64,000 bases of DNA, from assembly GCF_030719215.1 (NCBI RefSeq), contig NZ_CP120983.1, forward strand, positions 558,001 to 622,000, given 5' to 3'. Below are positions 54,082-61,761 of the stretch, one piece after another (within the stretch, counting starts at the first letter, position 1; the number at the start of each line of letters is the position of its first letter). Source of the stretch: Streptomyces sp. Alt3 (GTDB taxonomy: Bacteria; Actinomycetota; Actinomycetes; Streptomycetales; Streptomycetaceae). The notes beneath the pieces were generated by a model. That model was given only the letters and a program-made list of their open reading frames with translations. It did no database searches and was not told the origin of the DNA. The position numbers were made by a program, and so were the translations under genes.

Positions 54082-55367
54082 GGGCCCAGCAGGTCGACGA
54101 GACCGTCCGCCAGTTCGGTGCGCCAGCAGAGGTAGTCGTGGCCGCCGTTGAACTCGCGGTAGGAGGCGTCGTCGTAGCCCGCCGCGGCCAGGACCTCGCG
54201 CAGGCGCCGGGCGGCGGGCAGGGCGACCCACTCCTGTTCGCCGAAGGACAGCCAGAAGCGGACCGGCAGGCGCGGGGACGCCTCGATACGGTCGGTGAGC
54301 CACTGCGCCCGTGGCCCGTCGGGCCACCAGAAGGAACCGGACTGCGCGAGGACACCGCCGAAGCGGCCGGGCGCGGACAACGCGGCGTGCGCGGCCGAGA
54401 GGCCGCCCAGGCTCTGTCCGGCGACCACCGTGCGGGCCGGGTCGTCCGTGACGGGGAGCCGGGACGCGGCCCAGGGCAGCAGTTCGCCGGTGAGGAAGGC
54501 GACGAACTCGGGGCGGCAGGTCAGCTCGGACCATCGGGTGTCGGCGTCCACGGACTCCGGCAGCAGGGCGACGAGCGGCGGGACCCGGCCGTCGGCGATC
54601 AGGTTGTCCAGCAGGTGCGCCAGGCCCAGGCGCGGCTGCCAGTGCTCGCCGTCGAGAAGGACGAGCACGGGCAGGTCCGCCGAGTGCCCCGTCTCCGGGG
54701 GTGGTTCGTACATCCATACGCGGCGGGTGCCGCCTGCCAGCTCGCGTGTGGGCACCTCGTGGGCGGCCACCCGGCCTCGGGAGGCGTCCGGCCTCGGCTG
54801 CCAGTCGTGCCCACCGGGCGCCGCGGGGAGCTCCGCGTAGGACACCGGGCCACCGGTCCAGCGGCGGGGCAGGGTACGGCTGTTGAGCGGGTCGTGGTGG
54901 CGCCGGGTACGCAGCCACTGCCAGTAGCCGTCGGTACCGGGCTCGGGGCCGTCCCCCTCGTCCACGTGGAAGTCGTAGGTGCCGCGCCAGTCGTACCGCA
55001 GGCGGAGCGACCAGTGCCACAGGTCGGTGCCGGGCAGACGCTCCATCAGGTTGCCCTCGGGCGCGCGGGGGTCACCGATCTTGTTGGGGAGCACCTGTAC
55101 GGCGCGGGTGGCGGTGGTGCCGCGCCACAGGAAGGTCACCGCGCGGTGGTCGGCGCTGCCCAGCGGGTCAGGTGAGACGAGCGGGGTGCCGCCCTCGCGT
55201 ACGGAAGCCCAGAACTCCTCCGTCTCCCCCGGTGCCGGGAGGCGGCGGGCCGGTGTCCCGATGCGTGGCACCTCATCCGGGCGCACGGTCCGCGGGGGCC
55301 GGCGCGGGGTGTCCTGCGGCGGCACTGACGTGATCACGAGAGGAGCTCCGAACAACGAGGCAGACAA
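54063..55367 (-). CDS. fes: Enterochelin (enterobactin) esterase
   Basis: Hydrolyses the ferric tri-serine lactone to release iron in the cytosol. 434 residues. The N-terminal Fes domain (AVTFLWRGTTATRAVQVLP, LWHWSLRLRYDWRGTYDFHV) precedes the alpha/beta-hydrolase domain with nucleophile Ser319 in VVAGQSLGGLSAAHA and His410 in FNGGHDYLCW. No signal peptide. The first start is TTG 55367 with AGGTGA upstream; TTG 55355 or GTG 55337 are alternatives. Convergent with the biosynthesis operon and preceded by a weak iron box. Confidence 0.92.
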   Translation of the reverse strand: MSASLFGAPLVITSVPPQDTPRRPPRTVRPDEVPRIGTPARRLPAPGETEEFWASVREGGTPLVSPDPLGSADHRAVTFLWRGTTATRAVQVLPNKIGDPRAPEGNLMERLPGTDLWHWSLRLRYDWRGTYDFHVDEGDGPEPGTDGYWQWLRTRRHHDPLNSRTLPRRWTGGPVSYAELPAAPGGHDWQPRPDASRGRVAAHEVPTRELAGGTRRVWMYEPPPETGHSADLPVLVLLDGEHWQPRLGLAHLLDNLIADGRVPPLVALLPESVDADTRWSELTCRPEFVAFLTGELLPWAASRLPVTDDPARTVVAGQSLGGLSAAHAALSAPGRFGGVLAQSGSFWWPDGPRAQWLTDRIEASPRLPVRFWLSFGEQEWVALPAARRLREVLAAAGYDDASYREFNGGHDYLCWRTELADGLVDLLGPAVPAP

Positions 55368-55382
55368 CTTAGGGTCACCTTA
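55364..55382. promoter_or_regulatory. Degenerate iron box at the fes start
   Basis: Thirteen of 19 bases agree with the Streptomyces desA-type iron box; the right half (GGTCACCTTA) is good and the left half poor. It overlaps the proposed start, where a repressor could block transcription. Confidence 0.35.
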
Positions 55383-55521
55383 TCTTTCGCGGTGAACACC
55401 AGTGCCACCCCGGTCGCCGTTCGCCGGCACACGGGCGGACACCCCGCGCGGAACCGACGGCCGGAAACGGCCTGCCCGCAGGGCGGCTGTTGTCCACCTC
55501 ACACACCCACGATCCCATTAC

Positions 55522-55540
55522 TTAGGTAAGCCTAAGCTAA
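55522..55540. promoter_or_regulatory. Iron box upstream of the YncE-like gene
   Basis: TTAGGTAAGCCTAAGCTAA matches 16 of 19 positions of the IdeR/DmdR consensus. It lies 54 bases before the propeller gene and 154 bases upstream of the divergent fes, so it may control both. Confidence 0.85.
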
Positions 55541-55594
55541 GTTACGAGTGTTGCAGTTCCTACTGAAGCCCCTGTCAGGGAGTTGAACCCCAGC

Positions 55595-56650
55595 ATGACC
55601 TCGTCCCCCCGCAGAAGCCGTCGCACCGTCACCCGCGCCGCCATCGCCCTCGTGATCACCGCGGGCAGCACCGCCGCGCTGACGGGCACCGCCACCGCGC
55701 ACGGCACGGCCGGCACGGTCACGGCCGCACCGCTCGTGAAGGGCCTGTACCAGTCCTCGTACTCCGAGCGGAACAAGGTCCTGTGGACCACCTCCGCCGT
55801 GGGCCGCCCGCCGGTCGTCTCCTCCAGCCTGCTGAAGGTGGACCCGAAGACCCTGAAGGTGAAGCAGACCGTCACCCCGCCGGTCACCGACGCCGCCACG
55901 GGTGCGCTGGAAGCCGTCTACGGTGTGGCCGTGGACGACGAGCACGACACGGTCTGGACGACGAACACCCGCAACAACACCGTCGCCGTGTACAGCCAGC
56001 GCACCGGCAAGCACCTCGCCACCCTGCCGAACGTCGCCCACGCCCGCGAGATCGTCGTGGACGAGCGTCACGACACGGTGTGGACGACCGCCTTCGGAGA
56101 CGGCTCGCTCGTGGCCTTCGACTCGAAGACCTTCGAGGAGAAGCGGCGCGTCACGGTCGACGAAGCCGGCCCCACCGGTCTGGTCGTCGACGAGCGGACC
56201 GGCACCGCCTACGCGGCGGACCTCAACGGTGACCAGGTCATCGAGGTCACCTCGAAGTCCGTCACCCCGCGCCTCATCCCCGCCGGTGACGGCCCGATCT
56301 CGATCGCACTCTCCAGGAACGGCAGGACCGCCTACACCGCCGACCAGACCGGTGGCGGCCTCTCGGTGATCGACCTCAGGAAGGGTCTCGTCACCAAGTC
56401 CGTCGCGACGGACGCGGGCGCCCTGTCCGTCGCCGCCGACGACCGCACGGGCAACGTCGTGGTCGTCAACCGCACGGCCGCCACGGCGACGGTCGTCGAC
56501 CCGCGCAAGGGGGCCGTCGTCCGGACGGTGACCACCGGCGCCAACCCCAACCACGTCACCGTCGTCAAGGGCACCGCCTACGTGGTCGACAAGTCCGGGG
56601 CCGGCCTCGACGGCGCCGACCAGATCCACAGCTTCCGCGTCACCCGCTGA
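55595..56650 (+). CDS. Secreted YncE-like seven-bladed beta-propeller protein
   Basis: A 351-residue exported protein. A basic leader and hydrophobic stretch end near TATAHG (Sec signal). The rest is a chain of about seven 40-residue repeats with a recurrent blade motif: VDDEHDTVWTTNTRNNTVAV, VDERHDTVWTTAFGDGSLVA, ERTGTAYAADLNGDQVIEV and GRTAYTADQTGGGLSVIDL. This is the YncE/YVTN propeller pattern. E. coli YncE is iron-repressed and of unknown function. Here an iron box lies directly upstream and the neighbours are siderophore genes. An iron- or haem-scavenging binding role is my inference. ATG 55595 with GGGAG twelve bases upstream. Confidence 0.85.
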   Translation: MTSSPRRSRRTVTRAAIALVITAGSTAALTGTATAHGTAGTVTAAPLVKGLYQSSYSERNKVLWTTSAVGRPPVVSSSLLKVDPKTLKVKQTVTPPVTDAATGALEAVYGVAVDDEHDTVWTTNTRNNTVAVYSQRTGKHLATLPNVAHAREIVVDERHDTVWTTAFGDGSLVAFDSKTFEEKRRVTVDEAGPTGLVVDERTGTAYAADLNGDQVIEVTSKSVTPRLIPAGDGPISIALSRNGRTAYTADQTGGGLSVIDLRKGLVTKSVATDAGALSVAADDRTGNVVVVNRTAATATVVDPRKGAVVRTVTTGANPNHVTVVKGTAYVVDKSGAGLDGADQIHSFRVTR

Positions 56651-56723
56651 CCCGGACCGCCCGCCGGCGGCGGCCCTCCCCCACACGCGCGACCGGGCCG
56701 CCGCTCCGTATCCCCCACCTCGG

Positions 56724-56774
56724 CATCCGGGTGTCCGGCCCACCGCGGGAAGCGGTGAGCCGGACACCCGGATG
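56724..56774. terminator. Strong bidirectional terminator
   Basis: A perfect 16-bp stem (56724-56739 with 56759-56774) whose loop contains an inner stem (CACCGC/GCGGTG), between the convergent propeller and hydrolase genes. Confidence 0.85.
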
Positions 56775-56816
56775 TCTTCCGCCCGTTCCGCCAGGCCGGG
56801 ACGGGCGGAAGGAGCG

Positions 56817-58847
56817 TCACACGTCCTTCCTGGGGACCTCCTCGTTCCAGGTGCGCGAGAAGACCCTGCGCCCGTCCTCGTAGCCGTCGAGCGTCGCGTC
56901 CACGCGGAAGACGTCACTGTCCGACGTGAGCACCGTGCGCGTCTCCACCCGGACGTCCCAGTCGGGGCGTCGGAAGCGCATCTCCCACGCCGACTCGCCC
57001 CGCACCGACCCGAAGTCCTCGCCGACCCAGCTGTACTGCTCGCACGCCCTCAGCCCTGTCTCGATGCCGTTGTCCTCGTGCCGCTGGAGGCCGCGGTCCT
57101 TCACGATGTCGAGGACCGACCGGTAGTGGACCAGGTCCCTGGAGACGGTCCAGGCCTGTTCGGGCTCGCTGAGCCGTGTGACGGCCGGCGGCGCGCAGCC
57201 CTCGGGCTCGCCGAAGGGAGGCAGTGCCTTGTCCTCCGGTACGTCGTCGGGGCGGACGGGCAGGGTGAGGCTGCTGCCCTTCTCGTACACGCTGAGCAGC
57301 ACAGGCCCCGGCGCCGGCCACACCAGGGGCCAGTACGAGGTGGACAGCGAGAGCCTGATGCGGTGCCCGGGCGGGAACGCCTGGGCGACGCTGTGCAGCG
57401 GTACGCGCACCCGGTAGCGCCTGCCGGGTTCCAGCGCCTCGGGTGTCTCCTGCCTGTCGCGGTGGGTCAGGTTGAGCACCCCGTAGGTCACCCGCGTCGA
57501 GCGCCCGTCCGGCGCGACGTCGGACAGCCTGACGTTCAGCTGCGCGACCGGGGCGTCCGCGGAGACCTCCGCGACGACGACGGGGGCGCCGAGGATCTCG
57601 ACACGGGTGTCGAGCGGCTCGGTCTGGAAGACGAGCGAGCCGCCGTCCTCCTCGCGCTGGTCGTAGGGCAGGTCCGGCGGGGCGTTGTACGAAGCCCACT
57701 TGCCGGCGAACTGGCCGACGGACAGCGGCGACCGGACCGTGTGGACCCGGTCCTCACGGTCCTCGTCGCCGTCCGGCTCCCCGAGGGCGCCGTCGCGCAG
57801 CGGGAGAACGGTCTCGCCGACGTTCGGCGAGGGCCAGGACGGTTCTCCGACCCAGCGGCCGGGCCGTTCCTCGTAGGAGGTGGACGGCGGGACGCTCTCC
57901 TGCATCCAGGTCCGCAGCATGGGGCCGTCCATGACGCCGTTGTCGACGCCCTTGAGCCAGTGGTCCCACCAGCGCACGACCTCCTGGAGGTATCCGATGG
58001 CGGGCCCGGGCTCACCGAGGTGCGGGAGCTTGTGCGACCAGGGGCCGATCAGTCCCTTGCGCGGCACGTCGACCCGGCTCAGCAGGCGGGTCACGGCGTT
58101 GGAGTAGCCGTCCGCCCAGCCGCTGGAGGCGAGTACGGGGCAGCGCAGGGCCGAGTAGTCCTCGCTCAGGCTGGCGTGGCGCCAGTAGTCGTCCCGGTGC
58201 TGGTGGCGCAGCCACTCCAGGACCCAGGGACGTGCCGCGTCGAGGCGTTCGCTCCACATCTCCCGCCAGCGTTCACCGACCACCGCGGGATCGGGCGGGC
58301 ACGTGGCGTACGCGAACATGGTTCCGGCCTCGGCGAGGTTGTCCGAGAGCATCGCGCCGCCGAGGTAGTGCATGTCGTCGGCGTACCGGTCGTCGGTGAA
58401 CGACGCGATGCAGATGGCGCGCAGGCTCGGCGGCCTGCGTGCGGCGGTCTGGAGCGCGGCGAAGGCGCCCCAGGAGATGCCTGTCATCCCTGTGTTCCCG
58501 TCGCACCAGGGCTGCTCCGCGATCCAGGCCAGCACCGCTTCCGCGTCGCGCTGCTCCTGTTCCAGGTATTCGTCCAGCAGCACGCCCTCGGACTCCCCCG
58601 TCCCCCGCAGGTCGACGCGCACGCAGGCGTATCCGTACCCGGCCACGTAGGGGTGCTGGATGGCGTCGCGGGTGGAGGTGAGGTCGTTCTTGCGGTACGG
58701 GATGTACTCCAGGACCGCGGGGACGGGTTCCGCGTCCGAGGCGGTGGGCCGCCAGATCCGCGCGGAGAGCTTGACCCCGTCCTCCATGGGGATCGTGACG
58801 TGCTTCTCTTCCTGGACCGCGCAGGGCAGCTGGTCGACGTAGCGCAT
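56817..58847 (-). CDS. CocE/NonD-family serine hydrolase
   Basis: A 676-residue alpha/beta hydrolase of the CocE/X-prolyl-peptidase type: YACVRVDLRGTGESEG, nucleophile Ser125 in GMTGISWGAFAALQ, Asp246 in SSGWADGYSN and His272 in IGPWSHKLPHLGEPGPA. The C-terminal jelly-roll domain (QLNVRLSDVAPDGRSTRVTY and GHRIRLSLSTSYWPL) is also typical. Family substrates are aryl esters, acyl-amino acids and prolyl peptides. No signal peptide, so cytosolic. AAAGGAGG precedes ATG 58847. It follows an ATP-grasp gene by 38 bases on the same strand, suggesting a ligase/hydrolase pair. Confidence 0.88.
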   Translation of the reverse strand: MRYVDQLPCAVQEEKHVTIPMEDGVKLSARIWRPTASDAEPVPAVLEYIPYRKNDLTSTRDAIQHPYVAGYGYACVRVDLRGTGESEGVLLDEYLEQEQRDAEAVLAWIAEQPWCDGNTGMTGISWGAFAALQTAARRPPSLRAICIASFTDDRYADDMHYLGGAMLSDNLAEAGTMFAYATCPPDPAVVGERWREMWSERLDAARPWVLEWLRHQHRDDYWRHASLSEDYSALRCPVLASSGWADGYSNAVTRLLSRVDVPRKGLIGPWSHKLPHLGEPGPAIGYLQEVVRWWDHWLKGVDNGVMDGPMLRTWMQESVPPSTSYEERPGRWVGEPSWPSPNVGETVLPLRDGALGEPDGDEDREDRVHTVRSPLSVGQFAGKWASYNAPPDLPYDQREEDGGSLVFQTEPLDTRVEILGAPVVVAEVSADAPVAQLNVRLSDVAPDGRSTRVTYGVLNLTHRDRQETPEALEPGRRYRVRVPLHSVAQAFPPGHRIRLSLSTSYWPLVWPAPGPVLLSVYEKGSSLTLPVRPDDVPEDKALPPFGEPEGCAPPAVTRLSEPEQAWTVSRDLVHYRSVLDIVKDRGLQRHEDNGIETGLRACEQYSWVGEDFGSVRGESAWEMRFRRPDWDVRVETRTVLTSDSDVFRVDATLDGYEDGRRVFSRTWNEEVPRKDV

Positions 58848-58885
58848 CCTGTGCGACCTCCTTTCGTCGTGCGGGTGCTGACGGC

Positions 58886-60196
58886 TCACCGGGTCGTGGT
58901 GCCGTGGCCTCCCGGTTCGGTCTCGTCGAAGGTGAGTCCGAGGGCGGCCACGCACCGGTCGAACTTGCGGCGCAGGTCCTCCTCGTCGTCGCCTCCGGTG
59001 AAGATGTGCGCCACTTCGTAGCTGTAGCTGTCCTGCTGGGAGACCGTGGAGAGCTTCTGGCCCTCCTCGGGTACGACGTCGATGCGGACCCCGGGTATCT
59101 CGCGTTCGATCGCGGCGATCCGCTCCGGGGTGGGCACCTCGTGCACCTTCCCGTCGCCGAACCAGCGGAAGTACCACTTGGCGGCGACGGCGTAGGGCCC
59201 CTTGCCCCCGCTCAGCGCGGGGTCGCGACCGAGCGCGAGGCTGAGCATGCGGTGGTGGTTGGGCGCGCCGTCGACGTAGTCGAAGAGTTCGGCGTGGGAC
59301 TGGGAGTGCCGGGGGTTGATCTCCAGGAGGCAGATGTCCTGCGTCCTGGGGTCGTAGAAGTACTCGATGCTGAAGGTGGCCGATTCCATGCCGATCTGCT
59401 GCATGGTCCGTTCGCTGACGTCGTGGAGCTTGCGGATCACGGGCGCCGGGAGGCTGCTCGGGTACTGGTGGCGCAGGAAGCACGGGGAGGCGGGGTAGTT
59501 GATCGAGTCCAGCACGCCGTAGACGGTCGCCCTGCCCTGGTGGACGTATCCCTCGACGGCCACCTGTATCCCGGTCATGGCCTCCTCGGCCAGACACACC
59601 TGGCCGCCCACGCCCTCCATCTCGGGCGGGAGTTCCAGCAGGCCGAGCACGGAGTCGAAGGGCCTTCCGACACGGCCGATGCCTGCCTTGATCTCTTCGA
59701 CGGCGGCGCGGAACTCCGTCATGTCCGAGACTCCGAAAGCCAGCTCGGACGAGTAGGCGAGGGCCGGTTTGAGCCACATGGGGAAGCCCACGCCCTCGGG
59801 GGGCTTCGGATCGTCCGCGTCCAGGTCCACCCGGCCGAAGCGCGGGTACTCGTCGATGACCTTCCGCTGTTCGAGGCGGCTCCAGTACTTGTGCTCGCAC
59901 TTGACGACGGATTCGAGGCTGGTGGTCCGCACGCCGTACTCCTCGCCGAGCATCGGGACGAGGGTGCTCACCGGGAAGTCCCAGTACCCGACGATCGCGT
60001 CGATGCTGCCGTCGTGCGCGTCGAGAACGGCTCGGGCCCGGTCCATCAGACCGGGCACGGACACCTCGCCCTCCTGCAACTCCTCGATGCCGAGGAGGCG
60101 GTGGAACCGGTAGGAGTCCGAGTCGGGGACCGCTTCGAGGGTCGGGAGGTTGGCGTCGTCGAGGCCGACGACGAATACGTTCTTGCGCTGCGGCAC
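58886..60196 (-). CDS. ATP-grasp ligase of unknown substrate
   Basis: A 436-residue ATP-grasp enzyme. A pre-ATP-grasp Rossmann-like domain (about 1-100, NVFVVGLDDANLPTLEAV) is followed by the ATP-binding domain: Lys143 in FPMWLKPALAYSSELAFGV, adenine-strand acidic residues in CLAEEAMTGIQVAVEGYV, and metal ligands Glu292/Asn294 in CLLEINPRHSQSHAELF. This architecture is that of carboxylate-amine/thiol ligases, including peptide-bond-forming ATP-grasp enzymes, but I cannot place it in a named pathway. GTG start. Upstream and probably cotranscribed with the CocE-like hydrolase. Confidence 0.82.
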   Translation of the reverse strand: MPQRKNVFVVGLDDANLPTLEAVPDSDSYRFHRLLGIEELQEGEVSVPGLMDRARAVLDAHDGSIDAIVGYWDFPVSTLVPMLGEEYGVRTTSLESVVKCEHKYWSRLEQRKVIDEYPRFGRVDLDADDPKPPEGVGFPMWLKPALAYSSELAFGVSDMTEFRAAVEEIKAGIGRVGRPFDSVLGLLELPPEMEGVGGQVCLAEEAMTGIQVAVEGYVHQGRATVYGVLDSINYPASPCFLRHQYPSSLPAPVIRKLHDVSERTMQQIGMESATFSIEYFYDPRTQDICLLEINPRHSQSHAELFDYVDGAPNHHRMLSLALGRDPALSGGKGPYAVAAKWYFRWFGDGKVHEVPTPERIAAIEREIPGVRIDVVPEEGQKLSTVSQQDSYSYEVAHIFTGGDDEEDLRRKFDRCVAALGLTFDETEPGGHGTTTR

Positions 60197-60277
60197 GGGC
60201 GGTGTCCCTTCGGTGGAGTGGGGATGTGCTCCTGCACTCCACAGCGCGTGCCCTCACCGGGGCCCGGCATGCGGGCC

Positions 60278-60301
60278 GTCCCGGACAGCGGCGTCCGGGA
60301 C
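60278..60301 (-). terminator. Short terminator hairpin after the AlkB-like gene
   Basis: GTCCCGGAC-N6-GTCCGGGAC, nine-base arms, 17 bases past the AlkB-like stop codon. Confidence 0.6.
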
Positions 60302-60318
60302 CGCCTCCGTCCTCCGCG

Positions 60319-60945
60319 TCAGCGCACTCCGCGTGGGCGGTACTGGACGCTGATCCTCGGTCCCCTGGCCTGGGCGGTCTTGGGCACGGCGTGCTGCCAG
60401 GTGCGCTGGCACGAGCCGCCCATGACGATCAGGTCGCCGTGGCCGAGCGGCCGGCGCACGGTCGGCCCGCCGCGGCACGGGCGCAGGAGCAGATCACGGG
60501 GGGCGCCGAGGGAGAGGATCGCGACCATCGTGTCCTGGTGCGAACCGCGGCCGGTCAGGTCGCCGTGCCAGGCGACGCTGTCGCGCCCGTCGCGGTAGTA
60601 GCAGAGCCCCGCCGTGGTGAACGGCTCGCCCAGTTCGTCCCCGTAGTGGCCGGACAGCGCGTCGCGTGCCTCGTCGAGTACGGGGCTGGGCAGGCCGTCG
60701 TCGGCGCGGTAGAAGGCGAGCAGCCGGGGGACGTCGACCGTGCGGTCGTACATCTGGCGCCGTTCGGCCCGCCAGGGCACCTCTTCCACGAGTTCGGAGA
60801 AGAGCTCGTCGGCTCCGCCCAGCCACCCAGGGAGCAGGTCGATCCACGCCCCGTCGCCGAGGACCGTCCTGCGCAGCCCGGTGAGACGGCCGAGGTGCGG
60901 GCGGTCTGCCTGGTCGAACAGCGAACCCTGGAGATGAACGGACAT
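60319..60945 (-). CDS. AlkB-like 2-oxoglutarate/Fe(II) dioxygenase
   Basis: Probably reverses alkyl damage in DNA or RNA. 208 residues with the full metal and cofactor set: His127 and Asp129 (SVAWHGDLTG), His185 (TWQHAVPK), Arg197 and Arg203 (PRISVQYRPR); the spacing agrees with E. coli AlkB. The nucleotide-recognition part (CYYRDGRDSVAWH) is ALKBH2-like. ATG 60945. A LexA-type box lies 25-36 bases upstream, with a TAGACT -10 between, so damage induction is likely. Confidence 0.92.
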   Translation of the reverse strand: MSVHLQGSLFDQADRPHLGRLTGLRRTVLGDGAWIDLLPGWLGGADELFSELVEEVPWRAERRQMYDRTVDVPRLLAFYRADDGLPSPVLDEARDALSGHYGDELGEPFTTAGLCYYRDGRDSVAWHGDLTGRGSHQDTMVAILSLGAPRDLLLRPCRGGPTVRRPLGHGDLIVMGGSCQRTWQHAVPKTAQARGPRISVQYRPRGVR

Positions 60946-60969
60946 GGAGACAAGTCTACCCGGACATTC

Positions 60970-60981
60970 GAACAAGCGTTC
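60970..60981 (-). promoter_or_regulatory. LexA (SOS) box before the AlkB-like gene
   Basis: GAACAAGCGTTC, an exact GAAC-N4-GTTC core with TC on the left side as in the actinobacterial LexA consensus, in the 39-base gap between the upstream phosphatase gene and the AlkB-like gene. Confidence 0.7.
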
Positions 60982-60984
60982 CCT

Positions 60985-61761
60985 TCAGGGGTGCGGACCG
61001 GTCGACTCGGGATCGTCGCCGCTCAGCTCCGGCTCCAGGCCCTCGGCCACATCGGCGCGGCCCAGGCCGGCGTCCGCACGCCACGCCTCGAAGGACCAGC
61101 CGGTCAGCGCCACCACGGCCAGCCCGAGCGTCCAGCCGCCGGCCACGTCGCTGAACCAGTGGACGCCGAGCGCGACACGGGTGAACCCCACGCCCAGCAC
61201 CGATACGACCGCCACGGCCCAGAGCAGGGGGCGCAGGCCGCGCCGCACCACCGGAAGGAGGACGAGCAGCAGGATCGCGAAGGAGGTCGTGGCCGCCATC
61301 GCGTGACCGGAGGGGAAGGAGAAGCCGGGGGCGTGTGCGACGGGATCCGGAAGGACCGGCCTCGCCCGTTCGACCACGGTCTTCGCCAGCAGCCCGATCA
61401 GCCCGCCGGCCACGGCCGTGACGGCCGACCATGCGGCGAGACGCCAGGCACGGCGGTACACCAGCCACAGGGTGAGCACGGCGACCGCCGCGCGCAGGGT
61501 CACCGGGTCCCAGACCACGTCGGAGAGGAAGCGCAGGGTGCCGGTCCACGCAGGATGGTCCAGAGCGGTCCGGTTCAGCCACCGGGCGGCGCCCGCGTCC
61601 AGGCGCCGCAGCGGATGCCATCCGCTCTCCACCAGGACGAGGACCAGGCCGAAGAGGACTGCGGCGACCGCGGCGACGGCCGCGGATCCGAACAGCCGGA
61701 TGCCGAATCTGCGGTCGGCGTCCCGGCGTCGCAGGGCCGGGGCAGCGGGTCGTGCGGGCAT
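60985..61761 (-). CDS. PAP2-family lipid phosphatase
   Basis: A 258-residue membrane phosphatase with all three PAP2 motifs: KTVVERARP, FSFPSGHAMAATT and RVALGVHWFSDVAGG, within about six hydrophobic helices. Candidate substrates are phosphatidic acid or undecaprenyl diphosphate. Its start abuts the stop of the upstream BrkB/YihY gene, and a PAP2-diacylglycerol-kinase fusion precedes that, so the run looks like an envelope-lipid operon. Confidence 0.92.
   Translation of the reverse strand: MPARPAAPALRRRDADRRFGIRLFGSAAVAAVAAVLFGLVLVLVESGWHPLRRLDAGAARWLNRTALDHPAWTGTLRFLSDVVWDPVTLRAAVAVLTLWLVYRRAWRLAAWSAVTAVAGGLIGLLAKTVVERARPVLPDPVAHAPGFSFPSGHAMAATTSFAILLLVLLPVVRRGLRPLLWAVAVVSVLGVGFTRVALGVHWFSDVAGGWTLGLAVVALTGWSFEAWRADAGLGRADVAEGLEPELSGDDPESTGPHP

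Noticed and set aside
55364..55382. Second full-strength iron box for fes
   Set aside because: Only about 13 of 19 positions agree and the left half is poor; listed only as degenerate. The box at 55522 is the stronger candidate for the region.
56772..60598. Long plus-strand frames (749 and 564 codons) opposite the hydrolase and ATP-grasp genes
   Set aside because: Shadow frames of two well-supported minus-strand genes; low-complexity composition without motifs.
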